A stretch of DNA of 64,000 nucleotides from Dokdonella immobilis (lineage in GTDB: Bacteria; Pseudomonadota; Gammaproteobacteria; Xanthomonadales; Rhodanobacteraceae), in assembly GCF_900115085.1 (NCBI RefSeq), contig NZ_FOVF01000010.1, positions 1 to 64,000 of the forward strand, written 5' to 3'. The notes under the pieces are model-generated. The model was not told where the DNA came from. It did not search any database and was given only the letters and a program-made list of their open reading frames with translations. The position numbers and the translations under genes were made by a program. Numbering within the stretch: position 1 is the first letter of the stretch; every line of letters begins with the position of its first letter. Positions 29,629-39,680 of this stretch are shown piece by piece.

Positions 29629-30978
29629 TCAGAATGAGTACTTGGTCGTGAACTGCAGGCGGGTCAGCGAGCCGTCGACACCGCTTTCGAGTTCACGCTT
29701 CGCGCGCATCAGTTCGATACCGACATCGAGCTTGGGCATCGGCGAATAGAAGATGTTGGCCCGGAAGCTCTGCACGGATTCGTTGACGGCGGTGCCGGTC
29801 AGGTCGATCGGATTGTCGTACTGGCTGCGCGCATAGATCAGGTTCATGCGCAGTTGTGACGAGAAGACATGACGCCAGGCCAGGTAGCCGGCGAATCCGC
29901 CGATCGCGTCGAGGTTGCCGTCGGCGCTCAATGCGGCGTCGCCGGTGACGCCGAGACCGATGTAGCGGCTCATGCCATCGCCCGCGGTGACCTGGTAGCG
30001 CAGGTCGTCATTGCTGCCGAGGTTCCACTTGCCGCCGACCGTGAAGGCGTACCCGCCCTCGCTGTCGCTGATGGCCGCAGCCGAGGAGGTGGCTGCACGA
30101 TCGATGTCGAGGCTGCGGAACAGGGCGCCGATGCCGAACGATCCCCAATTGCCCTTCCAGCCGTAGCGCAGGGTCAGGTCTGGCACCGCGCCGCGGTCCG
30201 ATGCTGCCGCTCCGCCGCCGCCGTTCGGGATGACTGTCGTTTCGGGATTTTCCAGAGACGCCGAGAACCCGCCCGTGGTGTAGCGGATCTGGGCCTGACG
30301 CACGAAGATGACGCCATCGGTCGGGCCGATGAAATCGACCGAATCGGGCAGCGCCGCGGTGTCCATGAAGTTCGACCAGGTCTGGCCGGCCAGCCAGTTG
30401 TTCCAGTAGGCGTAGGCGTGGCGCACGGTGACGCCGTAGGTGTTGGTCGAGGTCTGGTTGCCGAGCGCATTGCCGAAGAAGTCCATTTCGAGGAAGGCAC
30501 CGGCCTTGTCGCCCGATTCGGACACGTTGTCGATGCCGATGTTGAAGCGCGAGAACTTGGCGTGGGCGTCGTAGTCGACGTCGGAACTGTCGCCGCCGAC
30601 CGGCGTCTGGCCCGGAACATAGAGAATGCGGCCAACCGCAGCGTCCGCCAACTGGCCGTCGTGCGCCTTGGTCGCCATGAAGTCGGCCTTGATGAATCCG
30701 CCGATCTTGACCGTGGTGCCGGCCGGCGAACCCGGCGTCAGCGTGGTCAACTGGATCGGCAGTTTTCCGGCCGGCAGGGCAGGTGCCGCAGGCGGCGCCG
30801 CCTCGCGTTGTGCGCGAATTTCCGCAGCGAGGTTCTGCAACTGCTTCTCGAGGTCGTTGATGCGTTGCTCGAGGGCCTGTTCACGGGCTTCATCGGCCAT
30901 GGCGATGCCCGGCAAGGCAACGAGGCATGCGAGCGTGAGTGTCGAAACACGTAATCCAAACAGTTTATGGCGAATCAT
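29629..30978 (-). CDS. DcaP-like outer-membrane porin
   Basis: Predicted trimeric beta-barrel porin for negatively charged organic compounds. The 449-residue precursor has a signal peptide (cleavage after IAMA, about residue 28), a coiled-coil stretch (EQALEQRINDLEKQLQNLAAEI trimmed core RINDLEKQL) that makes the periplasmic stalk, an Ala/Pro linker, and then a barrel with alternating strands from KIGGFIKADFMAT to the C-terminal FTTKYSF with its terminal Phe. The ATG at 30978 follows a GGGAGGGG site; an in-frame ATG 13 codons upstream is less likely. It heads a two-gene unit with the MHS transporter and is divergent from acs. Confidence 0.85.
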   Translation of the reverse strand: MIRHKLFGLRVSTLTLACLVALPGIAMADEAREQALEQRINDLEKQLQNLAAEIRAQREAAPPAAPALPAGKLPIQLTTLTPGSPAGTTVKIGGFIKADFMATKAHDGQLADAAVGRILYVPGQTPVGGDSSDVDYDAHAKFSRFNIGIDNVSESGDKAGAFLEMDFFGNALGNQTSTNTYGVTVRHAYAYWNNWLAGQTWSNFMDTAALPDSVDFIGPTDGVIFVRQAQIRYTTGGFSASLENPETTVIPNGGGGAAASDRGAVPDLTLRYGWKGNWGSFGIGALFRSLDIDRAATSSAAAISDSEGGYAFTVGGKWNLGSNDDLRYQVTAGDGMSRYIGLGVTGDAALSADGNLDAIGGFAGYLAWRHVFSSQLRMNLIYARSQYDNPIDLTGTAVNESVQSFRANIFYSPMPKLDVGIELMRAKRELESGVDGSLTRLQFTTKYSF

Positions 30979-31042
30979 GGGGTCCCCTCCCATTGGTGGC
31001 GGACCGAGAATGCGCAAGGCGGCCCGGGCAAACCATTAGCCA

Positions 31043-31061
31043 TTGGTCTATGTGCGACCAA
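31043..31061. promoter_or_regulatory. Dyad in the porin-acs divergent promoter
   Basis: TTGGTC at 31043-31048 and GACCAA at 31056-31061 form a perfect six-base inverted repeat with seven bases between. It lies 65 bases before the porin start and about 80 before acs, inside the only regulatory gap between the two divergent transcripts. It could bind the neighbouring LuxR-type regulator, but binding is unproven. Confidence 0.4.
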
Positions 31062-31140
31062 AGTCGAATCAGGGGCCCGCATGCCGGGCTCGCGTGGCAT
31101 TATCGAAAGCAGACGCTTACAGTGATTGCAGGAGGATCCG

Positions 31141-33084
31141 ATGGCGAATCTTCATCCGGTACCGGCGGAATTTGCAGCCAGGGCCCGCATCGACAAGGCG
31201 GGGTACGAAAAGCTCTACGCCGAGTCGGTTTCCGACCCGGAGGGGTTCTGGGGCCGGATCGGCAAGCGCCTCGACTGGATCAAGCCCTACACCCGGGTCA
31301 AGGACGTTTCCTTCGACATCAGCGATCTGCATATCCGCTGGTACGAGGATGGTGTGCTCAATGTGTCGGCGAATTGCCTGGACCGCCATCTGGCAACGCG
31401 CGGCGAAAAGACCGCGATCATCTGGGAGGGCGACGATCCCGATGATTCGCGGCATATCAGTTATCGCGAGCTGCATGCCGAGGTCTGCAGGGCAGCCAAC
31501 CTGCTGACCCACCTCGGCATCGGCAAGGGCGATCGCGTCGCGATCTACCTGCCGATGATTCCGGAAGCGGCCGTGGCCATGCTGGCCTGCACGCGGATCG
31601 GTGCGGTGCATACGATCGTTTTCGGCGGATTCTCGCCCGATTCGCTGGCCAGCCGTATCGCCGACAGCCAGTGCAAGCTGGTCATCACCGCCGACGAGGG
31701 TGTCCGTGGCGGCAAGCGGGTGGCCCTCAAGGCCAACGTCGATGCGGCGCTCGAGCGGCCGAACACGAACAGCGTCGAGACCGTGCTGGTGGTCCGGCGC
31801 ACGGGCGGCGCGGTCGACATGCAGGTGCCGCGTGACCGCTGGTGGCATGCGCTGATGGAGGGCCAGTCCGAGCAGCATGACCCGGTGCCCTGCGAGGCCG
31901 AGCACCCGCTTTTCATTCTCTATACGTCGGGCTCCACCGGCGCCCCGAAGGGCGTGCTGCATACGACTGGCGGCTATCTCGTGCATGCCAGCTATACGCA
32001 CGAATGCGTATTCGATCTGCGTGAGGACGACGTCTACTGGTGCACCGCGGACGTTGGCTGGGTCACCGGGCACAGTTACCTCGTGTATGGGCCGCTCGCC
32101 AACGGCGCCACCACGGTGATGTTCGAAGGCGTGCCCAATTACCCGGATAGCTCGCGCTTCTGGCAGGTCGTGGACAAGCACAAGGTGACCATCTTCTACA
32201 CCGCGCCGACGGCGATCCGGGCGCTGATGCGCGAGGGCGAGGATCCGGTCACGCGGACATCGCGGGCAAGCATCCGCCTGCTCGGCTCGGTCGGCGAGCC
32301 GATCAACCCCGAAGCCTGGGAATGGTATTACCGCGTGGTCGGCGAAAGTCGCTGTCCGATCGTCGATACCTGGTGGCAAACCGAAACCGGCGGGATCCTG
32401 ATCACGCCGCTGCCCGGCGCCACCGACCTCAAGCCGGGCTCGGCGTCCTTGCCGTTCTTCGGCATCAAACCGGCGATCGTCGATGCCAACGGCAACCTGC
32501 TTGATGGCGCGACCGAGGGCAACCTGATCCTGACCGATTCGTGGCCCGGGCAGATGCGTACGGTCTACGGCGACCATCAGCGTTTCATCGATACCTATTT
32601 CCGCACCTATCCGGGCAACTATTTCACCGGCGACGGCGTCCGCCGCGACGAGGACGGCTACTACTGGATCACCGGCCGTGTCGACGACGTGATCAATGTT
32701 TCCGGTCACCGTCTCGGCACGGCGGAAGTGGAGAGCGCGCTGGTCGCCCATGTCAGCGTTGCCGAAGCCGCGGTCGTCGGCTGCGCCCATGACATCAAGG
32801 GGCAGGGCATCTATGCCTATGTCACGCTCAAGGTCGGGGTCGAGCAGAGCGAGGCGCTGCGCAAGGAATTGATTGCCTGGGTACGGAAGGAGATCGGACC
32901 GATCGCAACGCCGGACTATCTGCAATGGGCTCCGGGCCTGCCGAAAACGCGATCCGGCAAGATCATGCGACGCATCCTGCGCAAGATCGCCGAGAATGCG
33001 CCCGATCAGCTCGGCGACACCTCGACCCTGGCCGACCCGAGCGTGGTCAGGAATCTCGTCGACGAGCGCATGATTCGGGGCTAG
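31141..33084 (+). CDS. acs: Acetyl-coenzyme A synthetase
   Basis: AMP-forming enzyme that scavenges acetate into acetyl-CoA. The 647 residues carry the adenylate-forming signatures [21 protein letters not shown], the hinge region [17 protein letters not shown] and the C-terminal lysine motif TRSGKIMRR, whose Lys is acetylated by Pat-type enzymes to switch the protein off. Length is the usual 650. The ATG at 31141 has GGAGGATC upstream. It is adjacent to crbR- and crbS-like genes, which in Vibrio and Pseudomonas (CrbSR, MxtR/ErdR) activate acs, so regulator and target are together here. Confidence 0.97.
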   Translation: MANLHPVPAEFAARARIDKAGYEKLYAESVSDPEGFWGRIGKRLDWIKPYTRVKDVSFDISDLHIRWYEDGVLNVSANCLDRHLATRGEKTAIIWEGDDPDDSRHISYRELHAEVCRAANLLTHLGIGKGDRVAIYLPMIPEAAVAMLACTRIGAVHTIVFGGFSPDSLASRIADSQCKLVITADEGVRGGKRVALKANVDAALERPNTNSVETVLVVRRTGGAVDMQVPRDRWWHALMEGQSEQHDPVPCEAEHPLFILYTSGSTGAPKGVLHTTGGYLVHASYTHECVFDLREDDVYWCTADVGWVTGHSYLVYGPLANGATTVMFEGVPNYPDSSRFWQVVDKHKVTIFYTAPTAIRALMREGEDPVTRTSRASIRLLGSVGEPINPEAWEWYYRVVGESRCPIVDTWWQTETGGILITPLPGATDLKPGSASLPFFGIKPAIVDANGNLLDGATEGNLILTDSWPGQMRTVYGDHQRFIDTYFRTYPGNYFTGDGVRRDEDGYYWITGRVDDVINVSGHRLGTAEVESALVAHVSVAEAAVVGCAHDIKGQGIYAYVTLKVGVEQSEALRKELIAWVRKEIGPIATPDYLQWAPGLPKTRSGKIMRRILRKIAENAPDQLGDTSTLADPSVVRNLVDERMIRG

Positions 33085-33155
33085 GCCATGGGAGCCGAGG
33101 GGGTGCGTGAAGTCCGCTTTGCCCAGGCGGGAGCGCGCTCAAGCTGGAGTAGGGC

Positions 33156-33815
33156 ATGCCGGAAATCCTGATCGCTGATGATCATCCGCTGTTCCGCGAC
33201 GCGCTTTGTCGCGCCGCCGCGCAGGCGGTGCCTTCGGCGACGCTGCTGCAGGCCGATAGCGTGCAGGCGCTACTGGCCGTGGTCGAAGCGCATGCCGACG
33301 CCGACCTCCTGCTGCTCGACCTGCACATGCCCGGAGCGCGCGGATTTTCGGCGCTGGCCCATCTGCGCGGCCAGTATCCACAACTTCCGATCATCATCGT
33401 CTCGGCGCACGAGGAAGCCGAGGTGGCGAGGCGCGCCCTGGCCCATGGTGCGGCTGGATACATTCCCAAGTCGCTGGCCAGCGAGAGCATCGTCGCCGCG
33501 ATCCGGGCGGTCCTCGATGGCGAAATCTGGCTGCCGGCACGCATGCCTGGCGCTGCCGCTGAACTGCGCGATGCGGAGGCCCAGGTAGCGGCACGTATCG
33601 CCGAACTCACGCCTCAGCAGTTCCGCGTGCTGAACATGCTGGCCGACGGCCTGCTCAACAAGCAGATCGCCTATGAGCTCGGGATCTCCGAAGCCACCAT
33701 CAAGGCGCACATGACCGCGATCATGCGCAAGCTCGGATGCAACAACCGGACCCAGGTGGCCCTGGTCGCGAGCCAGCTCGCACTGGATTCCGATACGCTT
33801 CCAGCCAGCCACTAG
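33156..33815 (+). CDS. LuxR-type response regulator, CrbR/ErdR-like
   Basis: Two-domain response regulator of the NarL/FixJ type. The 219 residues have a receiver with acidic pocket ADDH and phosphorylatable Asp55 (LLLLDLHMPG), switch Ser (SAHEEAE) and Lys104 region (YIPKSL), and a C-terminal LuxR helix-turn-helix (LLNKQIAYELG, EATIKAHM). It lies 71 bases after acs in the same direction and beside a symporter-kinase hybrid. In known systems this regulator pair activates acs in response to acetate; the assignment to CrbR/ErdR rests on context plus domain type. Confidence 0.87.
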   Translation: MPEILIADDHPLFRDALCRAAAQAVPSATLLQADSVQALLAVVEAHADADLLLLDLHMPGARGFSALAHLRGQYPQLPIIIVSAHEEAEVARRALAHGAAGYIPKSLASESIVAAIRAVLDGEIWLPARMPGAAAELRDAEAQVAARIAELTPQQFRVLNMLADGLLNKQIAYELGISEATIKAHMTAIMRKLGCNNRTQVALVASQLALDSDTLPASH

Positions 33816-33816
33816 C

Positions 33817-34097
33817 GAGCCTCTGAACAAGTGGCGCAATCGACATGGCGCTCAGGAGGTTTGCCAGATGTGCTGCGTGGCGAAGTGAAGGCTGGTTGCC
33901 TTGACGAGCCGCGTGGTGCATTTGGCGAGGCTTCTGAACGCCACCTCTTCTGTGTTAATCAATCGGTTTGGCGACGCCTGCCTGCGCGCAGCTCTTTGTT
34001 GCGCCGACTCGAAAGACAGCCAGTCTGTCTTCGCCGGCGCGCCGCGATCTGCACGCAGGCTGGCGTCGTGACGGTTGTACCACTTGTTCAGAGGCTC
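33817..34097. mobile_element. MITE-like element, copy B, 281 bases
   Basis: Bounded by perfect 18-base inverted terminal repeats: GAGCCTCTGAACAAGTGG at 33817-33834 and its complement at 34080-34097. It has no transposase. Internal blocks (TGAAGGCTGGTTGCCTTGAC, AGCTCTTTGTTGCGCCGACT) are shared with copy A at 24.6 kb. Structure and size fit a non-autonomous element mobilised by an unseen IS. No clear target-site duplication was identified. Confidence 0.8.
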
Positions 34098-34098
34098 C

Positions 34099-34264
34099 CT
34101 GGTGTGGTGTCCCACAACTACCATCAGATAACTCCGGCGTCTTTCACGGCGATACTGCGTTGCTCGTCGTCGCCATAGTGCCCGCCGTGACTCCTCCTCG
34201 CGCCTTGTCCCGCCCTGAAATCCATCCGGAATTTCTTCGCGTTATTTGCGGGACACCACACTAG
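34099..34264. mobile_element. Second inverted-repeat element, 166 bases
   Basis: Starts one base after the previous element. Terminal repeats CTGGTGTGGTGTCCC (34099-34113) and GGGACACCACACTAG (34250-34264) differ at one position in complementarity. It has no coding content. The ends differ from those of the first element, so it is a different family, suggesting a nested or hot insertion site. Confidence 0.7.
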
Positions 34265-34266
34265 TG

Positions 34267-34295
34267 GAGGCTCTAAACCAGTAGCAAAGTCGTCA
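34267..34295. repeat. Fragment of the copy A left end
   Basis: GTAGCAAAGTCGTCA within this 29-base stretch is identical to the left end of the element at 24601-24629, and the preceding GAGGCTCT resembles its terminal repeat. It looks like a solo end left by deletion. The rest of the gap to 34349 has no recognisable feature. Confidence 0.65.
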
Positions 34296-34349
34296 CGATA
34301 CCTGCCTGCGTCATGGCAGTCGCTGCGAGCACAGCGAGGCTCGTGACGG

Positions 34350-37300
34350 TCAATCGACGCCGGTTGCTTCGCTCGTGGCCGGATCGGCGACACCCATGCC
34401 TTCCGTGGCGGATGTCTGGGCGCCCGAGCGGCGCGCGAAGGATGAAAGCAGAGCGCGCAATGCAGCGGGTCGCACAGGCTTGAGCAGCACCGGAAGGCCG
34501 AGCGCCTTGGCCCGCTGTTTCAGCTCCGGGCTCGCATCGGCCGTGATCAGGGCGGCCGGTGGCGAGGGATTGCAGTGCTTGAGCAACTCGCCAAGTACTT
34601 CGATCCCATCCGGCCCACTGCCGAGGTGGAAGTCGATCAGGATCAGATCCGGACGCCGTCGTAGCAGGGCATCCAGTGCCTCGGTCCGATTGGCGGCAAG
34701 GTCGCAGCTCATGCCCCAGCGAGTCAGAAGGGAGGCCATGCCTTCGAGGATCGATGGCTCGTTGTCGAGGCAAAGCACATGCTGCGGACGCAATTCCCCC
34801 GCCAGCATCGACCGCCGTGGCTCGCTGACTTCGTCGCGCGCACGTATGCGTACGCGCGGCACCTGGATGGCGAAGCAGCTTCCGTGTCCGGGCCAGGAGC
34901 GAACCCGCAACTGGTGATTGAGGATACGGGCGATGCGTTCGCAGATCGACAGGCCGAGCCCCAGCCCCTGCTCACCCCAGGGGGATGCGCCATCGACCCG
35001 GTGGAACTCGTCGAAGATGCGCTGGAGCTGCTCATCGGCGATGCCCGGCCCGGTATCCCAAAGCTCGATGCGCACATCGTCGCCGACGTGACGCACTCCC
35101 AGGACGATACGGCCCTTGCGGGTGTAGCGCAGTGCATTGGTGCAGAAATTCTGCAGGATCCGGCGCAGCAGGTGCGGATCGCTGCGAATCACGGCCCGGC
35201 TCGGGACGACGCGGAATTCCATGCCGCGCCGCTGCGCAAGCAGGGAAAATTGCTGGACCAGGGGTTCGATCAGTTCGGCCACGCCGATGTCGGCGGGTTC
35301 GGGGTGGTATTTTCCGGCATCGAGGCGCGAAGTTTCGAGCAGGGATTCGAGCAGGTCTTCGGCGACGCGAAACGCGGTGTCGATGCGCTCCGCCAACTGC
35401 GCGGATTCGGCGTCGAGCGATGGCTGGTGGCGCAAGGCCGAAGTGAAAAGACGGGCCGCGTTGAGGGGCTGCAGCAGGTCGTGGCTGGCTGCGGCCAGAA
35501 AGCGCGACTTGGACTGGTTGGCGGACTGCGCTTCGTAACGCGCGAACTCCTGGGCTTCGAGCGCGGCGGATAGCTCCGCGGTGCGCTGGGCGACCCGCTG
35601 CTCCAGGGTCTCGTTGGCTTCGAGCAGGGCAAGTTCGACCTTCTTGTAGTCCGAGACATCGGTGAACGTCGTGACGAATCCTCCGCCGGGCAGTTGCTGG
35701 CCGCGCATTTCGAGCACGCTGCCGTCGGCTCGCTCGCGCCGGAACACATGGGCGGTTCCGGCGCGCATGTGGCGCAGGCGCTTGGACACGTGCTCTTCGA
35801 CTTCGCCCGGGCCGCAATCGCCGCGTTCGGCGTTATAGCGGATCAGGTCGGCGATCGGTCGGCCGACGTAGACGAGACCGTTCGGGTAGTCGAACATCTC
35901 CAGATAGCGACGGTTCCACGAGACCATGCGCATCTCGGCATCGACCACGCTGATTCCCTGGGAGATGTTTTCCAACGTCGTCGAAAGCAGTTCACGATTG
36001 AATCGCAACTCCTGGGAGGCTTCGTCGAGCAGCGCAACCGCCTCGCCAAAATCGAGGCCGGTACCGCGCAACGCGGTCGTCAGCATGCGCCGCGCTGACG
36101 CCGAGCCGACGGCTGCAGCCAGCAGTCGTTCCACGTGCTGAAGGAGCGCACGATCGGCCGAGGCGTCGTCGTGCAGTGTATTGCCGGATGCGGTCGCATA
36201 TTCGGCGAACGCATTCGCCGCGTTGCGTTCACCCAGGATGCGGCCGGTGATCGTGCGCAGGTCGGCGATGCTGACCCGGCCATGCCACTCGCTGGCGCCG
36301 GTGGGATTGCGATCGGGGCCGGCGTCGAGGAAGCTCGCCGCACGCAAGCGTTCCTCGACGCTCGGTCGGAAACGCAGTGAGACAAAGACGCATCCTGCGA
36401 TGTTTGCCAGCAGCGACCAGAACGTGCCATGGGTGATCGGGTCCCAGCTGCTCAGGTTGAAAAGGGCGTGCGGTCGCAACCAGGTCTGTCCGAACAGGCC
36501 TTCACGTGTCCAGGCATCGTCGAACCACTCGGCGCTCGCCATGCTCGGCAGGAGCAACGTGTAGATCCAGACCGCGAAGCCGACGAGCAAGCCGATCAGG
36601 ACGCCGCGTCGGGTGGCGCCGCGCCAGTACAGGCCCGCGACGATCGCCGGTGCGAATTGAGCGACCGCGGCGAATGCGAGCAGTCCGATCGCGGCCAGCC
36701 CCTGGGCTTGGGAGACCGCCCGATAGTAGGCGAGCGCGAGCACGGCCAGGCCGATGATGGCGGTCCGGCGGATGCCGAGGACGATGGCGGAGACGTCGTT
36801 GCGTTCGTCTAGCCGGAGGAATTGCAGGCGCAGCAAGGCGGGCATGACGAGGTCGTTCGAGATCATCGTGGCCAGAGCCACGGAGGCGACGATGACCATC
36901 CCGGTGGCCGCCGAGAATCCTCCGATGTAGGCAAGAATCGCCAGGCCGTTCTCACCGTGCGCCAGCGGGAGCCAGAGCAGCAGTGCGTCCGGACTGACGC
37001 TCGTGCCGGACATGGCCGACATTCCGGCTTCCGCGATCGGCAGCACGAAGATGCAGATGATGGCCAGATAGAGAGGAAACAGGATGCGGCTCTTTGGCAC
37101 GTCGTCGGGGTTCTCGCATTCGACGACGCCTACCTGGAACTGGCGCGGCAGGCAGAACATCGCGGTGAACGCGAGCAGGGTCTGGGCCAGGAACCCCGAT
37201 GGAAGCCCGTCGCGAACCACCTCTGCCCAGACATCGTGGCTGCGCGCGGCGATATCGAATGGCATGTTCAAGGCATAGATGCCGATGGCAACGAAGGCGA

Positions 37301-37910
37301 TCAGTTTCATCATCGACTCGGCCGCGATCGCGAGCATCATGCCGTGGTGATGTTCGGTGGCGTCGATGCGTCGCGTGCCGAACAGGATCGCGAACAGGGA
37401 AAGCATGGCCGCCACGTAGAGCGCGGGATCGTTCAACAGCGGGGCCTGCGCCGCTTCCGGAGCGCTACCGCTGAGGACGCCGACGCTCATCGCGACCGCC
37501 TTGAACTGGAGCGCGATATAAGGCACGGCCGATGTCACCGCGATAATGGTCACCACGGCTCCCAGCGCATGCGACTTGCCGAATCGGGAACCGATGAAAT
37601 CGGCGATCGAGGTGATGTTGTTGGCCTTGGCCACCCGGGTCAGGCGCTGCAGCAGCCCGCTGAAAAACACGAACAGGACGATCGGTCCGAGGTAGATCGG
37701 GAGAAAGGACAGACTGGAGCGCGATGCGCTGCCGACTGCGCCGTAAAAAGTCCAGGAAGAACAGTAGACGGCGAGGGCGAGGCTGTAGACGATCGGGCGC
37801 AGGGCTGGCCGCGTCGGGTAGAGCGGACGTGAGTCGCCGAAATAGGCGATGCTGAACAGGGTGGCCACATAGGCCAGCGAAACCAGCATCAGGATCCAGC
37901 CAGCGATCAA
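34350..37910 (-). CDS. Sodium/solute symporter-histidine kinase hybrid, CrbS/MxtR-like
   Basis: Very large sensor of 1186 residues. About 1-520 form an SSSF (PutP-like) symporter domain with roughly 13 helices (IADFIGSRFGKS, EHHHGMMLAIAAESMMKL). A linker leads to a PAS domain (about 650-760: LENISQGISVVDAEMRMVSWN), a HisKA domain with ASHDLLQPL, a HATPase with NALRYTRKG, DTGPGI and GLGLGLSICERIA, and a C-terminal receiver (LILIDFHLGS, Asp phosphorylation site). The TTG at 37910 is inferred from GGCGGGAG upstream and homology. The pairing with the LuxR-type regulator next to acs matches CrbS/CrbR and MxtR/ErdR, which sense acetate. Confidence 0.9.
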   Translation of the reverse strand: MIAGWILMLVSLAYVATLFSIAYFGDSRPLYPTRPALRPIVYSLALAVYCSSWTFYGAVGSASRSSLSFLPIYLGPIVLFVFFSGLLQRLTRVAKANNITSIADFIGSRFGKSHALGAVVTIIAVTSAVPYIALQFKAVAMSVGVLSGSAPEAAQAPLLNDPALYVAAMLSLFAILFGTRRIDATEHHHGMMLAIAAESMMKLIAFVAIGIYALNMPFDIAARSHDVWAEVVRDGLPSGFLAQTLLAFTAMFCLPRQFQVGVVECENPDDVPKSRILFPLYLAIICIFVLPIAEAGMSAMSGTSVSPDALLLWLPLAHGENGLAILAYIGGFSAATGMVIVASVALATMISNDLVMPALLRLQFLRLDERNDVSAIVLGIRRTAIIGLAVLALAYYRAVSQAQGLAAIGLLAFAAVAQFAPAIVAGLYWRGATRRGVLIGLLVGFAVWIYTLLLPSMASAEWFDDAWTREGLFGQTWLRPHALFNLSSWDPITHGTFWSLLANIAGCVFVSLRFRPSVEERLRAASFLDAGPDRNPTGASEWHGRVSIADLRTITGRILGERNAANAFAEYATASGNTLHDDASADRALLQHVERLLAAAVGSASARRMLTTALRGTGLDFGEAVALLDEASQELRFNRELLSTTLENISQGISVVDAEMRMVSWNRRYLEMFDYPNGLVYVGRPIADLIRYNAERGDCGPGEVEEHVSKRLRHMRAGTAHVFRRERADGSVLEMRGQQLPGGGFVTTFTDVSDYKKVELALLEANETLEQRVAQRTAELSAALEAQEFARYEAQSANQSKSRFLAAASHDLLQPLNAARLFTSALRHQPSLDAESAQLAERIDTAFRVAEDLLESLLETSRLDAGKYHPEPADIGVAELIEPLVQQFSLLAQRRGMEFRVVPSRAVIRSDPHLLRRILQNFCTNALRYTRKGRIVLGVRHVGDDVRIELWDTGPGIADEQLQRIFDEFHRVDGASPWGEQGLGLGLSICERIARILNHQLRVRSWPGHGSCFAIQVPRVRIRARDEVSEPRRSMLAGELRPQHVLCLDNEPSILEGMASLLTRWGMSCDLAANRTEALDALLRRRPDLILIDFHLGSGPDGIEVLGELLKHCNPSPPAALITADASPELKQRAKALGLPVLLKPVRPAALRALLSSFARRSGAQTSATEGMGVADPATSEATGVD

Positions 37911-37999
37911 CGGTGTGCTCCCGCCTGTGCGCGCATGCGCCCCGGTGCACAGACTCGACCGGGATGCCTCACAGGTCAAGCATCACGGCCGCGTTCGCT

Positions 38000-38021
38000 G
38001 CCCGGGTCGGCGGACCCGGGC
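38000..38021 (-). terminator. Possible hairpin end after phoU
   Basis: GCCCGGGTC at 38000-38008 pairs perfectly with GACCCGGGC at 38013-38021. It lies 91 bases beyond the leftward phoU stop. It has no T-run, so it would be a weak intrinsic terminator or a 3' stabiliser. Confidence 0.4.
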
Positions 38022-38111
38022 CTCAGTTCGCGCCGAGGGGCGTTATCAGCGGTTCGGACGACGGTAAGCCGGGCATGGCTCGTGCCACTGGCGGCTGGCG
38101 CCAAGCCCGGG

Positions 38112-38846
38112 TCAGGCGGACTTGCCGGTACCGACCTTGGCCACGACCGACGCGGTGTTGTCGCCCTTGCGGCGGGTCTGCGCGATCTGGGTCCCGTGCA
38201 CGATGAAGTAGACGTTCTCGGCGATGTTGGTGGCGTGGTCGCCGATGCGCTCGATGTTCTTGGCCATGAACAGCAGGTGGGTGCAGGCCGTGATGTTGCG
38301 CGGGTCTTCCATCATGTAGGTCAGCAGTTCGCGGAACATGCCGGTGTAGAGGCCATCGAGTTCCTCGTCGCGGGCCCAGGCGAGCAGGGCGCGGTCGGCG
38401 TCGCGGTCGCGGTAGGAAAGCAGCACTTCGCTGATGATCTCGGCGGCCAGCTTGCCGAGTCTGGGCAGGCTGAAGACCGGGCGAACGAGTTCGACGCGAT
38501 TGAGCGCGATCGCACGCTTGGCGACGTTGGCGGCGTAGTCGCCGATGCGTTCGATATCCGAGGAGATGCGCAGGGCGGCCATGACTTCGCGCAGGTCTCG
38601 CGCCATCGGCTGACGCAGGGCCAGCAGGCGGATAACATCCTGGCCGACCTCGTTCTCGAGCGCATCCACTTCCTTGTCGCTTTCGACGATGCGCTCGGCC
38701 GAATCGCTGTCGCGTTCGACGACGGCGGCGATCGCCGCCTCGAGTTCCTTCAGCGCGAGGTCACCCATGCGCTGGATCTCGCCGGTCAGGCGGGCGAGTT
38801 CTTCGTCGTAGCTCTTCACGATATGTTCGCTGGGTAGGGGAGGCAT
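38112..38846 (-). CDS. phoU: Phosphate-specific transport regulator PhoU
   Basis: Cytoplasmic protein that couples PstSCAB flux to the PhoR kinase and keeps the Pho regulon off when phosphate is plentiful. The 244 residues contain two three-helix repeats, each with the metal-binding pattern: DIERIGDYAANVAKRA in the first and NIERIGDHATNIAENV in the second. Length is normal. It ends the leftward pstSCAB-phoU cluster, nine bases after pstB. Pho-regulated expression is predicted from the Pho box upstream of pstS. Confidence 0.96.
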   Translation of the reverse strand: MPPLPSEHIVKSYDEELARLTGEIQRMGDLALKELEAAIAAVVERDSDSAERIVESDKEVDALENEVGQDVIRLLALRQPMARDLREVMAALRISSDIERIGDYAANVAKRAIALNRVELVRPVFSLPRLGKLAAEIISEVLLSYRDRDADRALLAWARDEELDGLYTGMFRELLTYMMEDPRNITACTHLLFMAKNIERIGDHATNIAENVYFIVHGTQIAQTRRKGDNTASVVAKVGTGKSA

Positions 38847-38855
38847 TCGTATTCC

Positions 38856-39680
38856 TTAGCCGAAGCGGCCGGTGATGTAGTCTTCGGTCTGCTGCTTGGC
38901 CGGTTGGGTGAACAGCTTTTCGGTTTCCCCGAATTCGACCAGTTCGCCAAGATACATGAAGGCCGTGAAGTCCGAACAGCGTGCGGCCTGCTGCATGTTG
39001 TGGGTGACGATGGCGATCGTGAACCGCTCGGCCAGCTCGGCGATCAGTTGTTCGATCTTGCCGGTGGCGATCGGGTCGAGCGCCGACGTCGGCTCGTCGA
39101 GCAGCAGCACCTCGGGCTTCAGGGCGACGGCGCGGGCAATGCACAGGCGCTGCTGCTGGCCGCCGGACAGACCCAACGCGCTCTGCTTGAGCTTGTCCTT
39201 GACCTCGTCCCAGAGCGCGCCCTGGCGCAGGGCTTCCTCGACCCGCGTATCCATCTCGGGCTTCTTGAGCTTCTCGTAGTGGCGGATCGCGTAGGCGATG
39301 TTTTCATAGATCGACATCGGGAACGGCACGGGTTTCTGGAAGACCATGCCGACCTTGCCGCGCAAGCGGTTCAGGGGGAATTTCGGGTCGAGCACGTTCT
39401 CCCCATCGAGCAGGACTTCGCCTTCGGCTTCCTGCTTCGGGTAGATTGCATAGATGCGATTGAAGATGCGCAGCAGGGTCGACTTGCCGCATCCCGAAGG
39501 GCCGATCAGGGCGGTCACGCGCTTCTCGGCGATATCGAGATTGACGTCCTTGAGGGCGCGGAAGCGGTCATAGTAGAAGTTGAGCTTGCGCGCGCTCATC
39601 TTCGGCTTCGCGCCGGCATCGACCGCACGCCCGGACGTGCCGACGACAGGCGCCGACATGGCGAAATTGAGGTCAGTCAT
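38856..39680 (-). CDS. pstB: Phosphate ABC transporter ATPase PstB
   Basis: Peripheral ATPase of the high-affinity phosphate importer. The 274 residues contain Walker [10 protein letters not shown], the signature LSGGQQQR, Walker [15 protein letters not shown] and the switch His in IVTHNMQQ. A 20-residue N-terminal extension ([15 protein letters not shown]) precedes the ABC core. It overlaps pstA by eight bases, indicating coupled translation. The typical order pstS-C-A-B-phoU is intact. Confidence 0.97.
   Translation of the reverse strand: MTDLNFAMSAPVVGTSGRAVDAGAKPKMSARKLNFYYDRFRALKDVNLDIAEKRVTALIGPSGCGKSTLLRIFNRIYAIYPKQEAEGEVLLDGENVLDPKFPLNRLRGKVGMVFQKPVPFPMSIYENIAYAIRHYEKLKKPEMDTRVEEALRQGALWDEVKDKLKQSALGLSGGQQQRLCIARAVALKPEVLLLDEPTSALDPIATGKIEQLIAELAERFTIAIVTHNMQQAARCSDFTAFMYLGELVEFGETEKLFTQPAKQQTEDYITGRFG

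Noticed and set aside
31080-31140. Sigma-54 promoter before acs
   Set aside because: TGGCATTATCG looks like half of a -24/-12 element but lacks the TTGC at the right spacing.
34350-37910. Separate symporter and kinase genes
   Set aside because: The frame is continuous through symporter, PAS, kinase and receiver regions, and the same fusion is known in CrbS/MxtR proteins.
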